Positions 1 through 6,108 are shown, numbered from the stretch's first letter. The stretch: 8,056 bases of DNA from an uncultured Burkholderiales bacterium (GCA_903926695.1 CAIYKK010000178.1:1-8056), one strand, 5' to 3'. Notes: generated by a model not told the origin, from the letters alone. Numbers and translations are program-made.

Positions 1-2
1 GG

Positions 3-794
3 GGCGGCTACCGCATCGGCCACGACCGCATTTTTGACCACATGATGCTCGACGGCCTCGAAGACGCTTACCAGCCGGGTCGCTCGATGGGCACGTTCGG
101 CGAAGACTGCGCCGCCAAATACGGCTTCACCCGCGAGCAGCAAGACGCCTTTGCCACCGCCAGCGTGCAGCGCGCCAAGGCCGCCATTGAAGCCGGTGCG
201 TTCACCGCTGAAATCGCCCCCGTCAGCGTCAAGAGCCGCGCCGGTGAAACCGTCATCAGCATTGACGAAGGCCCCGGCAAGGTCAAGCTGGACAAAATTC
301 CATCGCTCAAGCCCGCGTTCAAAAAAGACGGCACGATCACCGCCGCGTCCAGCTCGTCGATCAGCGACGGCGCGGCGGCGCTGGTGCTGGCCCGCGCTTC
401 GACCGCGCAAGAACTCGGCCTCACGCCGATTGCCCGCATCGTCGGCCACGCCACCCACGCGCAAGCGCCTGAATGGTTCGCCACCGCCCCCATCGGCGCG
501 GTGCAAAAGCTGCTGAAAAAAATCGGCTGGGACGTGAAAGACGTGGACTTGTGGGAAATTAATGAAGCCTTCGCCGTGGTGCCGATGGCCGCGATGGTTG
601 ATTTGAACCTGAGCCACGACATCGTCAACGTCAACGGCGGCGCGTGCGCGCTGGGCCACCCAATTGGCGCGAGCGGTGCGCGCATCATCGTCACGCTGAT
701 TCACGCTTTGAAAGCGCGCGGCCTGAAAAAAGGCGTTGCCACGCTGTGCATCGGCGGCGGCGAAGCGACGGCGCTGGCCGTTGAAGTGTTGTAA
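3..794 (+). CDS. Acetyl-CoA acetyltransferase (thiolase), 5'-truncated by the window
   Basis: C-terminal 263 residues of a thiolase; the reading frame is open to the first bases, so roughly the first 130 residues, including the acyl-accepting nucleophilic Cys, lie upstream of the window (family length about 390-395). Seen: the NEAF motif (codons 561-572), the NGGACALGHPIGASG block with the catalytic His of GHP at 657-659, and the C-terminal CIGGGEA block with the second active-site Cys at 747-749. These are the hallmarks of the thiolase superfamily, which condenses or cleaves acyl-CoA with CoA in the cytoplasm (beta-oxidation, ketone body, PHB or amino-acid catabolism). The DGLEDAY and GEDCAAKY stretches fit the acetyl-CoA acetyltransferase (biosynthetic-type) branch, but whether it works in degradation or synthesis cannot be decided here. 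An acyl-CoA dehydrogenase gene lies 0.9 kb downstream, suggesting a shared acyl-CoA pathway. Family call is firm; substrate unknown. Confidence 0.95.
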   Translation, partial: GGYRIGHDRIFDHMMLDGLEDAYQPGRSMGTFGEDCAAKYGFTREQQDAFATASVQRAKAAIEAGAFTAEIAPVSVKSRAGETVISIDEGPGKVKLDKIPSLKPAFKKDGTITAASSSSISDGAAALVLARASTAQELGLTPIARIVGHATHAQAPEWFATAPIGAVQKLLKKIGWDVKDVDLWEINEAFAVVPMAAMVDLNLSHDIVNVNGGACALGHPIGASGARIIVTLIHALKARGLKKGVATLCIGGGEATALAVEVL

Positions 795-819
795 ATCAAA
801 GAGATTTTTGTCCAATAAG

Positions 820-843
820 AACGAGGGGCTCCGGCTCCTTGTT
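820..843 (+). terminator. Terminator-like hairpin with UNCG tetraloop after the thiolase gene
   Basis: A 10-bp stem (820-829 with 834-843, two G-T wobbles) closes on the loop TCCG with a C-G closing pair, the C(UNCG)G type of very stable RNA tetraloop. It is followed by an A/T-rich stretch (ATTTAAACTTT) rather than a clean T-run. It lies 25 nt after the thiolase stop and 26 nt before the next start, so it probably separates thiolase transcription from the cassette downstream. Termination itself is inferred. Confidence 0.6.
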
Positions 844-857
844 ATTTAAACTTTATA

Positions 858-863
858 AAGGAG
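858..863 (+). promoter_or_regulatory. Strong ribosome binding site for the 103-residue protein
   Basis: AAGGAG six bases before the ATG at 870. It supports this start and shows that the small gene is probably translated. Confidence 0.75.
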
Positions 864-869
864 ATTTAA

Positions 870-1181
870 ATGTCTCGTATTCCGGTGAAAGACGCTGTGC
901 GTCATGCTAAAGAATCATTGATTGATCTATACCAAGACGATCTGCCTAAAGCGTTGGCGTTGGAAGAGATTGAATTGGTGACAGAAGGCGACCATGAATT
1001 ATGGTCAGTTACTTTGGGGTTTCATCGTTCTAAAAGTGTTTCTACAGTAAATCATGGGACGCTTGATCTTGCTAACCTGGGGTTGCAAACGCCCCAAGTT
1101 GAAAACCGCGTGTACAAAACAGTGTTTATCGACGCCAGCACAGGTGAGTTTGTGAAGATGGACATGCGGCAAGTTCAATGA
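870..1181 (+). CDS. Small protein with PepSY-like layout, partner of the PIN-domain gene
   Basis: 103 residues, cytoplasmic: no signal peptide or membrane segment is seen. I do not recognise a named family. The layout is an N-terminal amphipathic helix (about residues 6-22), a strand-rich middle (ELWSVTLGF, about 43-51), and a C-terminal pair of strands with VYKTVFIDASTGEFVKMDM (81-99). A helix followed by strands ending in a 'D-x-x-T-G-E' turn recalls PepSY-type domains; this is a resemblance by eye only. It has a strong ribosome binding site and its stop TGA overlaps the ATG of the next gene (ATGA), so the two are almost certainly co-translated. The short-upstream, PIN-downstream order is that of VapBC modules, but no AbrB, ribbon-helix-helix or Phd-like DNA-binding pattern is visible. 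One counted line (901-960) is 42% GC against 62% in the thiolase, suggesting acquisition. Possible roles: antitoxin or immunity partner, or simply a conserved companion. Confidence 0.8.
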   Translation: MSRIPVKDAVRHAKESLIDLYQDDLPKALALEEIELVTEGDHELWSVTLGFHRSKSVSTVNHGTLDLANLGLQTPQVENRVYKTVFIDASTGEFVKMDMRQVQ

Positions 1182-1705
1182 GTTCGTCATTCGCTACGCA
1201 GCTGACTGGATATGTCAATCGTCATAAAGGCGATGGAATCCTTTTGGATACCAATGTGTTGTTGCTGCTGTTGTTTGCGAAATTTCAACCTGACATGATT
1301 GGGGGGAAACGGCTTGAGAAATATGCATTTGAGGATGCTCAGTTACTGGCAGACTATGTGCGTTATTTCAGTCGTATTTTGACAACGCCCCATATCCTGG
1401 CAGAAACCAGTAATCTCGCTGCGCAAGTTCTGACCGGCAGGAAGAAGGCTGATTTTTTCAATCAAATGTTTCCCTTGTTTTGTAGGGATAGCCAAGACGC
1501 ATTGCATCAATGTGAAATGAAGAGTGGCAGCGTTGATCAAGCCATTTTTGTCCGACTCGGGCTCACCGATGCATCTCTTGTGGCTGCTATAGACGTGAAT
1601 AAATTGCTTCTGACGGATGACTTGGATTTGCACCTTGCCGCCATTGACAAGGGGGCTTCCTCGATTAACTTCACGCACATGCTTGAGGCTGCCGGGTTGC
1701 GCTGA
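1178..1705 (+). CDS. PIN-domain protein, putative ribonuclease toxin of a two-gene cassette
   Basis: 175 residues. PIN domains are Mg2+-dependent ribonucleases using a cluster of acidic residues. All the expected positions can be seen: Asp24 in LLDTNVLL, Glu76 in ILAETSN, Asp131 in GLTDASLVAA, and Asp147/Asp148 in LLTDDLDL. It is longer than a typical VapC (about 130-140 residues); the extra length lies between the first Asp and the Glu (roughly residues 32-70) and after it (roughly 80-125). The start ATG overlaps the previous stop (ATGA), so it depends on translational coupling, since no separate ribosome binding site is obvious. It may be a toxin held in check by the 103-residue partner, but the partner is not a recognised antitoxin, so a housekeeping RNA-processing role is not excluded. 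Base composition is lower in GC than the flanking metabolic genes. Confidence 0.85.
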   Translation: MSSSFATQLTGYVNRHKGDGILLDTNVLLLLLFAKFQPDMIGGKRLEKYAFEDAQLLADYVRYFSRILTTPHILAETSNLAAQVLTGRKKADFFNQMFPLFCRDSQDALHQCEMKSGSVDQAIFVRLGLTDASLVAAIDVNKLLLTDDLDLHLAAIDKGASSINFTHMLEAAGLR

Positions 1706-1733
1706 CCAAAACTGTAACCAACTGAGTATTTTT

Positions 1734-2864
1734 ATGCTACTGACACAAGACCAGGAAATGATTCGCGACGCAGTTCGCGCCTTCGCCCAAGCCGAACTCT
1801 GGCCCCACGCCGCCAAGTGGGACAAAGAACACTATTTCCCCAAAGAAGCCCACAAAGGGCTGGCCGCGCTGGGCGCTTACGGCATCTGCGTGCCGGAAGA
1901 ATTCGGCGGCGCCAACCTCGACTACGTGACGCTGGCCTTGGTGCTCGAAGAAATCGCGGCGGGCGACGGCGGCACCAGCACGGTAATCAGCGTGACCAAC
2001 TGCCCGGTCAACGCCATTTTGATGCGCTACGGCAACGCGGCGCAGAAAAAGCAGTGGCTCACGCCGCTGGCGCAGGGCGAGATGCTGGGCGCTTTTTGCC
2101 TGACTGAGCCGCATGTGGGCAGCGATGCCTCGTCGCTGCGCACCACGGCGGTGAAGGACGGCGACGAGTACGTGATCAACGGCGTCAAGCAGTTCATCAC
2201 CAGCGGCAAATACGGCGACGTGGCCATCGTGATTGCCGTGACCGACAGGGCAGCGGGCAAAAAGGGCATGAGCGCCTTCATCGTGCCGACGCGCACGCCC
2301 GGCTACGTCGTGGCGCGGCTGGAAGACAAGCTCGGCCAGCACAGCAGCGACACGGCGCAGATCAATTTTGACAACTGCCGCATTCCGGCTGAAAACCTGA
2401 TCGGCGCGGAGGGCGAAGGCTACAAGATCGCGCTGGGCGCGCTGGAAGGCGGGCGCATCGGCATTGCCGCGCAAAGCGTGGGCATGGCGCGCAGCGCGTT
2501 TGAAGTCGCGCTGGCGTATTCCAAAGACCGGCAAAGTTTTGGCTCGGCGATTTTTAATCACCAGGCCGTCGGTTTCCGGCTGGCTGAGTGCGCCACGCAA
2601 ATTGAAGCGGCGCGCCAATTGATCTGGCACGCCGCCAGCCTGCGCGACGCCGGCCGCCCCTGCCTGAAAGAGGCTGCGATGGCCAAGCTGTTCGCCAGCG
2701 AGATGGCCGAAAAAGTCTGCAGCGCCGCCATCCAGACGCTGGGCGGCTACGGTTATGTGAGCGACTTTCCGGTCGAGCGCATTTACCGCGACGTGCGCGT
2801 GTGCCAGATTTACGAAGGCACCAGCGACGTGCAGAAAATCATTATTCAGCGGGCGCTGGCCTGA
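1734..2864 (+). CDS. Acyl-CoA dehydrogenase
   Basis: 376 residues, the normal size for short- or branched-chain acyl-CoA dehydrogenases, which use FAD to introduce an alpha-beta double bond in acyl-CoA and pass electrons to ETF. Seen: signature LTEPHVGSDA (123-132), the FAD-contacting DRQSFG (265-270), QTLGGYGY (334-341), and the catalytic base Glu361 in IYEGTSDVQ near the C terminus, the position used by short-chain, butyryl- and isobutyryl-type enzymes. The frame is open upstream to about 1617, but that stretch lies inside the PIN gene and encodes no family sequence; the MLLTQDQEMIRDAV start matches the family N terminus. The ribosome binding site is weak (GAG at 1724-1726). It follows the PIN gene by 28 nt and is followed by the rhodanese gene 26 nt later. 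Chain-length preference cannot be told from sequence alone. Confidence 0.95.
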   Translation: MLLTQDQEMIRDAVRAFAQAELWPHAAKWDKEHYFPKEAHKGLAALGAYGICVPEEFGGANLDYVTLALVLEEIAAGDGGTSTVISVTNCPVNAILMRYGNAAQKKQWLTPLAQGEMLGAFCLTEPHVGSDASSLRTTAVKDGDEYVINGVKQFITSGKYGDVAIVIAVTDRAAGKKGMSAFIVPTRTPGYVVARLEDKLGQHSSDTAQINFDNCRIPAENLIGAEGEGYKIALGALEGGRIGIAAQSVGMARSAFEVALAYSKDRQSFGSAIFNHQAVGFRLAECATQIEAARQLIWHAASLRDAGRPCLKEAAMAKLFASEMAEKVCSAAIQTLGGYGYVSDFPVERIYRDVRVCQIYEGTSDVQKIIIQRALA

Positions 2865-2878
2865 AACTACTCACATTC

Positions 2879-2884
2879 AAGGAG
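2879..2884 (+). promoter_or_regulatory. Ribosome binding site fixing the rhodanese start
   Basis: AAGGAG six bases before ATG 2891. The frame is open further upstream (to about 2801) into the acyl-CoA dehydrogenase gene, so this site decides the start. Confidence 0.75.
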
Positions 2885-2890
2885 ACAAAC

Positions 2891-3307
2891 ATGCCCATTA
2901 CCAAAGGAATCCAAGCCCTCGTCGATGAGGCGATGGAAGAGGTCAAAACCTATTCCGTCGAATCAGTGCAGGCCCGGCTGAACGATGCGGCGGTGCAAAT
3001 CGTCGATATCCGCGACCCGCGTGAGATTGAGCGTGACGGCTCGCTGCCCGGCGCGTTTTTTGCGCCGCGTGGCATGCTGGAGTTTTGGGTCGATCCGGCC
3101 TCGCCGTACTTCAAGCCGCTGTTTGCTGACGAGAGCCGTGAGTTCATTTTGTTTTGCGGCGGCGGCTGGCGCAGTGCGCTGGCGGCCAAAACGCTGCAGG
3201 ACATGGGCATGCGCAACGTCGCCCACATCGAAGGCGGTTTTGCCCAGTGGCGCAAAGAGGGCGCGCCCATCGAAACGCTGCAAGAGCGCAAGGCGAAAAA
3301 GGCGTGA
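2891..3307 (+). CDS. Single-domain rhodanese-like protein
   Basis: 138 residues forming one rhodanese module (about 20-130). The nucleophilic Cys89 sits in the active-site loop CGGGWRSA, whose final Arg and Ser match sulfurtransferase loops; the preceding VDIRDPREI (38-46) is the CH2A-type motif and HIEGGFAQW the C-terminal signature. Single-domain rhodaneses carry persulfide sulfur or act on thiol and thiosulfate substrates in the cytoplasm; the acceptor is unknown. No signal peptide is seen. The stop TGA overlaps the GTG start of the next gene. It lies between an acyl-CoA dehydrogenase and a YchJ-type gene, probably in one transcript. The insert PRGMLEFWVDPASPYF (59-74) is common in proteobacterial members of this subgroup. 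The family call is firm, the physiological role unknown. Confidence 0.93.
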   Translation: MPITKGIQALVDEAMEEVKTYSVESVQARLNDAAVQIVDIRDPREIERDGSLPGAFFAPRGMLEFWVDPASPYFKPLFADESREFILFCGGGWRSALAAKTLQDMGMRNVAHIEGGFAQWRKEGAPIETLQERKAKKA

Positions 3308-3720
3308 AGCTCGCATCAACCGCGTCCGCCTGTCCCTGTGGCCGTCTTGATGCGCGGCAAAAACCGCTGGCCTTTGCCCAATGCTGCGGCCAGTATCTCG
3401 ACGACTTTGCCGCCACGCCCGCGCCGGACGCGCAAAGCCTGATGCGCTCGCGCTACAGCGCTTTTGTGCTGGAGCGGGCCGATTATTTGCTGGCGACCTG
3501 GCACGTCTTGACCCGCCCGGCGGCGCTGAACTTTGCGCCCGGTAGGAAATGGCTGGGGCTGCAAGTGCGCTCGCAGCGCCTGCTGGTGCCGCCGGAGTAC
3601 GCCGAAGTTGAATTTGTCGCCCGCTGCAGCACGGCGGGCAGGGCCATGCGCCTGCACGAGCGCAGCCGGTTTATCTGCGAAGGCGGGCGCTGGTTTTATC
3701 TCAATGGCGACCAGCTTTAA
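3304..3720 (+). CDS. YchJ-family (UPF0225) SEC-C motif protein
   Basis: 138 residues beginning at a GTG that overlaps the rhodanese stop (GTGA), a translational-coupling arrangement. The GTG start is chosen because it places the conserved N-terminal CPCG block near the start, as in the family; the frame is open further upstream only as an overlap of the rhodanese gene. Seen: a cysteine cluster at residues 10, 12, 27 and 28 (C-x-C ... CC, the metal-binding SEC-C-like pattern), then the family block SLMRSRYSAFVLERADYLLATW (45-66), and a C-terminal half with an NTF2-like, strand-rich look ending in GGRWFYLNGDQL. Members are small cytoplasmic zinc-binding proteins of unknown biochemical role. There is no second CPCG at the C terminus, which some longer homologues have. 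Family call is confident, function is not known. Confidence 0.9.
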   Translation: MKLASTASACPCGRLDARQKPLAFAQCCGQYLDDFAATPAPDAQSLMRSRYSAFVLERADYLLATWHVLTRPAALNFAPGRKWLGLQVRSQRLLVPPEYAEVEFVARCSTAGRAMRLHERSRFICEGGRWFYLNGDQL

Positions 3721-3730
3721 AGCAAATCCT

Positions 3731-4390
3731 ATGAAATTTGAAGCCGTTTTGTTTGACTGCGATGGCGTGCTGGTGGACAGCGAGCCGATCACCAACGGCG
3801 TGCTGCGCGACCTGCTGGAAGAAAGCGGCTGGACGCTCACGCCCGAAGAATGCCTGCGCATCTTCATCGGCAAGGCGGTGCGCGACGAGCGCGCCGCGAT
3901 TGAAACCAACACCGGCCAGCCGCTGACCGAAGCGTGGATGGCCGAGTTCTACGCCCGGCGCAACCGCGAACTGGCGGCGCGCTTGACCGCCATCGCGGGC
4001 GCGCACGAGGCCGTGGCCGCCGTCCACGCGCACGGCGCGCATCGCATCGCCTGCGCTTCGGGCGCGGATCGTTTCAAGGTGGAAATGCAGCTCGCCCAAG
4101 TCGGGCTGATGGCTTATTTTGAAGGGCGCATTTTCAGCGGCCACGAAATGCCGCGCTCCAAACCCGCGCCCGACGTGTATCTGGCCGCCGCCGCTCATTT
4201 GGGCGCGTCCGGGCGGCGCTGTCTGGTGATTGAAGACACGCCCACGGGCGTCATGGCGGGCGTGGCGGCGGGCGCGACGGTCTGGGCTTATTGCCCGCAG
4301 CCCGAGCACGGCGCGGCGCTCCAGCAGGCGGGCGCGAGCTGCCTGTTTGCGCACATGGCCGATTTGCCGGAGCTGCTGGCGTCTGCTTGA
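3731..4390 (+). CDS. HAD-superfamily phosphatase, beta-phosphoglucomutase-like subgroup
   Basis: 219 residues with the four HAD motifs: DCDGVLVDSE with nucleophile Asp9 and acid/base Asp11; Ser110 in CASGAD; Lys144 in RSKPAPDVY; and the Mg2+-binding Glu168/Asp169 in VIEDTPTG. The helical cap (about residues 18-85) inserted after motif I is the C1 cap of the beta-phosphoglucomutase, phosphoglycolate phosphatase and YieH-like subgroup. It hydrolyses or transfers a phosphate from a small soluble metabolite; the substrate cannot be fixed. It starts 10 nt after the YchJ gene, without an obvious ribosome binding site, which suggests coupled translation, and ends the upstream gene cluster. The frame is open further back inside the YchJ gene, but the family N terminus begins at this ATG. 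The next gene downstream is iscB, after a 320-base stretch that holds the omega-RNA. Confidence 0.93.
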   Translation: MKFEAVLFDCDGVLVDSEPITNGVLRDLLEESGWTLTPEECLRIFIGKAVRDERAAIETNTGQPLTEAWMAEFYARRNRELAARLTAIAGAHEAVAAVHAHGAHRIACASGADRFKVEMQLAQVGLMAYFEGRIFSGHEMPRSKPAPDVYLAAAAHLGASGRRCLVIEDTPTGVMAGVAAGATVWAYCPQPEHGAALQQAGASCLFAHMADLPELLASA

Positions 4391-4405
4391 GTTTGGGAGC
4401 ATTGT

Positions 4406-4709
4406 TCCAAGGCGCGTTATGGTCAACTACCCCGCACTAAAGGGCGGAGCTTCAGGAGAAATCCCAAAAGCTGGGTTGAAACAGGGAAAGCGGTATCCAG
4501 TCCGCTACGTTAGTCACAGGTCGTTCAGACGCACCAGCGAATGCTTCCTCAGTTCGCTGCTCTGCAAGGCTTTGATCATGCCGCCCAAAGGTAAAGGGGC
4601 CAAGGTTTTAGTCGCTGCCATCAAAAGCAGGAGCCGGTTGCTGACATTTCCGAGGGGAGATTTGCCGAAAGGCTTGCGTCACAAGGCCCGTAAGGGCAGA
4701 AGTATTTGA
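4406..4709 (+). ncRNA. Putative omega-RNA (HEARO RNA) of the IscB element, guide at the 5' end
   Basis: The 320 bases between the HAD and iscB genes have no convincing ORF and lie where the IscB guide RNA is always encoded, directly 5' of iscB. The scaffold seems to begin near 4422 with GTCAACTACCCCGC, then CTAAAGG and GCGGAGCTTC, the opening hairpin typical of HEARO RNAs (stem 4430-4435 with 4444-4449, one C-A mismatch here). Further helices read by eye: 4463-4466/4472-4475; 4489-4493/4502-4506; 4535-4541/4553-4559 (7 bp, perfect); 4664-4666/4671-4673 with a GAAA loop; and 4686-4689/4694-4697 with a GTAA loop. The last two are GNRA tetraloops just before the iscB start. In this family the guide (about 16 nt) is immediately 5' of the scaffold, so about 4406-4421 here. 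The 5' end, 3' end and exact guide length are inferred. Confidence 0.8.
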
Positions 4710-4710
4710 A

Positions 4711-6102
4711 ATGGCAGTGTTTGTTATGGATCGGAGCGGCAGGCCCTTGATGCCGTGTACCGAGAAGCGGGCCAGATTGCTGCTGGCGCGCGGGCGGGCG
4801 CGTGTCCACAAGGTCATGCCTTTCACAATTCGCGTTGTTGACCGTTTGGTTGAAGACTGCGAGTTTCAGGCGCTGCGCATCAAACTTGATCCGGGCAGCA
4901 AAACCACCGGCATGGCTTTGGTGCGGGAAACAGCACAGAACGGCGTAGTCATCATCAACCTGTTTGAACTGATGCACCGTGGCCAACAAATCAGCGAAGC
5001 ACTCACCGCCAGACGCGGACACCGCAGGCTGCGCCGTGGAAAACTTCGCTACCGTGCGCCCAGGTTTCTCAATCGAGGCAACAAGGGAAAAGGTTGGCTG
5101 GCACCAAGTCTGCAGCACCGGGTTGATACGACGCTGGCATGGGTGAACCGAATCCAGCGCTATGCCCCGGTCTCGGCCATCAGTACCGAACTGGTGCGCT
5201 TCGATATGCAGGCTTTGGAAAATCCTGACATTGAAGGTGCGCAGTACCAGCAAGGAACGCTTGCGGGCTACGAGGTGCGTGAGTACCTGCTTGAGAAATG
5301 GAGCCGCACTTGCGCCTACTGTGGCGTCAAGAACGTGCCACTGCAAATTGAGCACATCCATCCCAAGTCGAAAAGTGGCTCAGACCGCATCAGCAACCTG
5401 ACGCTGGCTTGCCAGTGTTGCAACCAGAAAAAAGGCGTGTTGCCCATTAAAGTTTTTTTAGCCAAGCAGCCCGAGCGTTTGAAGCGGATTCAGGCCCAAG
5501 CCAAACGTCCACTCAAGGATGCCGCTGCCGTCAATGCAACTCGCTGGGCCTTGGTCAACGCACTCAAAGCGACGGGTCTTGCCGTTGAAACAGCATCCGG
5601 CGGCAAAACCAAATTCAACCGAAGCCAGTTGGGAATCCCCAAAACCCATGCGCTCGATGCCGCCTGTGTCGGCCATGTACACGCAATGACCGGCTGGCAA
5701 AAACCAACGCTGTGCATCAAAGCAACGGGGCGCGGAAGTTACCAGCGCACTCGGCTGGACAAGTTTGGCTGCGTGCGTGGCTACCTGACGCGTTCAAAAA
5801 GCATCCAGGGCTTTCAGACGGGCGATATGGTGAAAGCGATAGTCACCAAGGGAAAGAAGGCGGGTTGCCATATCGGACGGGTGGCGGTCAGAGCCTCGGG
5901 CAGCTTCAACATTCAAACCCGTCATGGTTTGGTTCAAGGTGTATCCCACCGCTATTGCACCGTCGTGCAGCGGGGGGATGGATACGGTTATCAACTGGTG
6001 GCAAAAACGGACGCGACAGGTACGCCACCAAAGCAGGGGGATGCTTTGCATCCCGCGCTCTACCTCCCCGGCTTGAAGGCCGAGGTTTTACGCGTAAACT
6101 GA
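4711..6102 (+). CDS. iscB: IscB, RNA-guided DNA nuclease (RuvC-HNH, Cas9 ancestor family)
   Basis: 463 residues, intact. Domains in order: the N-terminal PLMP domain with the literal motif PLMP at 12-15; RuvC-I with Asp60 in IKLDPGSKTTG; an arginine-rich bridge helix (101-119, RRGHRRLRRGKLRYR); RuvC-II with Glu160 in AISTELVRFD; an inserted HNH domain (about 198-243) with zinc cysteines 201, 204, 234 and 237, catalytic His215 in IEHIHP, Asn229 and Asn238; RuvC-III with His313 and Asp316 in KTHALDAACVGH; then a C-terminal region (about 330-463) where the target-adjacent-motif-interacting domain lies in characterised IscBs. IscB complexes with its omega-RNA and cuts DNA matching the guide, HNH on one strand and RuvC on the other. 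All catalytic residues are present, so activity is plausible. At 463 residues and without REC lobe or adjacent CRISPR/Cas1-Cas2, it is IscB and not Cas9. The start is the family N terminus; the ribosome binding site is weak. Confidence 0.96.
   Translation: MAVFVMDRSGRPLMPCTEKRARLLLARGRARVHKVMPFTIRVVDRLVEDCEFQALRIKLDPGSKTTGMALVRETAQNGVVIINLFELMHRGQQISEALTARRGHRRLRRGKLRYRAPRFLNRGNKGKGWLAPSLQHRVDTTLAWVNRIQRYAPVSAISTELVRFDMQALENPDIEGAQYQQGTLAGYEVREYLLEKWSRTCAYCGVKNVPLQIEHIHPKSKSGSDRISNLTLACQCCNQKKGVLPIKVFLAKQPERLKRIQAQAKRPLKDAAAVNATRWALVNALKATGLAVETASGGKTKFNRSQLGIPKTHALDAACVGHVHAMTGWQKPTLCIKATGRGSYQRTRLDKFGCVRGYLTRSKSIQGFQTGDMVKAIVTKGKKAGCHIGRVAVRASGSFNIQTRHGLVQGVSHRYCTVVQRGDGYGYQLVAKTDATGTPPKQGDALHPALYLPGLKAEVLRVN
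6063..6085 (+). repeat. Right-end hairpin candidate of the IscB element
   Basis: An imperfect palindrome inside the last codons of iscB: CCTC (6063-6066) pairs with GAGG (6082-6085), and GGCT (6070-6073) with GGCC (6078-6081) around the loop TGAA, leaving CCC bulged. Bulged subterminal hairpins are what the Y1 transposases of IS200/IS605 elements bind, and they often lie in or just after the 3' end of the accessory gene. A terminator role is an alternative, since TTTT follows. Confidence 0.5.
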
Positions 6103-6108
6103 TGAATT

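Larger units (their letters stand above)
4422..6105 (+). mobile_element. IscB-omegaRNA element of IS200/IS605 type, no tnpA; ends approximate
   Basis: IscB genes are carried by IS200/IS605-superfamily elements whose left end overlaps the omega-RNA scaffold start and whose right end has a subterminal hairpin. Here the left hairpin is at 4430-4449. At the 3' end of iscB, 6063-6085 fold into CCTC/GAGG plus GGCT/GGCC with a TGAA loop and a CCC bulge, followed by TTTTACGC. The element would thus run from about 4421 to a point between 6086 and 6110. There are no terminal inverted repeats or target duplications, as expected for this superfamily. No tnpA Y1 transposase gene is present, so movement would need a transposase acting from elsewhere, or the element is fixed. 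Exact ends need an empty-site comparison. Confidence 0.7.

Noticed and set aside
870..1181. Classical VapB antitoxin
   Set aside because: The sequence lacks AbrB-, ribbon-helix-helix- or Phd-like features and is longer than most VapB proteins.
1617..1733. Upstream extension of the acyl-CoA dehydrogenase
   Set aside because: This part overlaps the PIN gene out of frame and does not resemble the family N terminus; ATG 1734 gives normal family length.
1737..2630. 297-codon minus-strand open frame opposite the acyl-CoA dehydrogenase gene
   Set aside because: It is a by-product of GC-rich codon bias; the + strand frame has all acyl-CoA dehydrogenase motifs, and the minus frame has no family-like sequence.
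3701..4426. 241-codon minus-strand open frame opposite the HAD gene
   Set aside because: Arg/Ala/His-rich antisense shadow; all four HAD motifs are on the + strand.
4230..4709. 159-codon + strand open frame across the HAD 3' end and the intergenic region
   Set aside because: Its first part overlaps the HAD gene out of frame and the rest covers hairpin-rich DNA at the omega-RNA position; composition is Arg/Lys/Ser-rich and not family-like.
4621..5361. 246-codon minus-strand open frame opposite iscB and the omega-RNA
   Set aside because: It covers the PLMP, RuvC-I and bridge-helix coding region of iscB in antisense and shows no recognisable domain.
4391..6102. Cas9 or a CRISPR locus
   Set aside because: The protein is only 463 residues with an N-terminal PLMP domain and no REC lobe; there are no direct-repeat arrays and no cas1/cas2.
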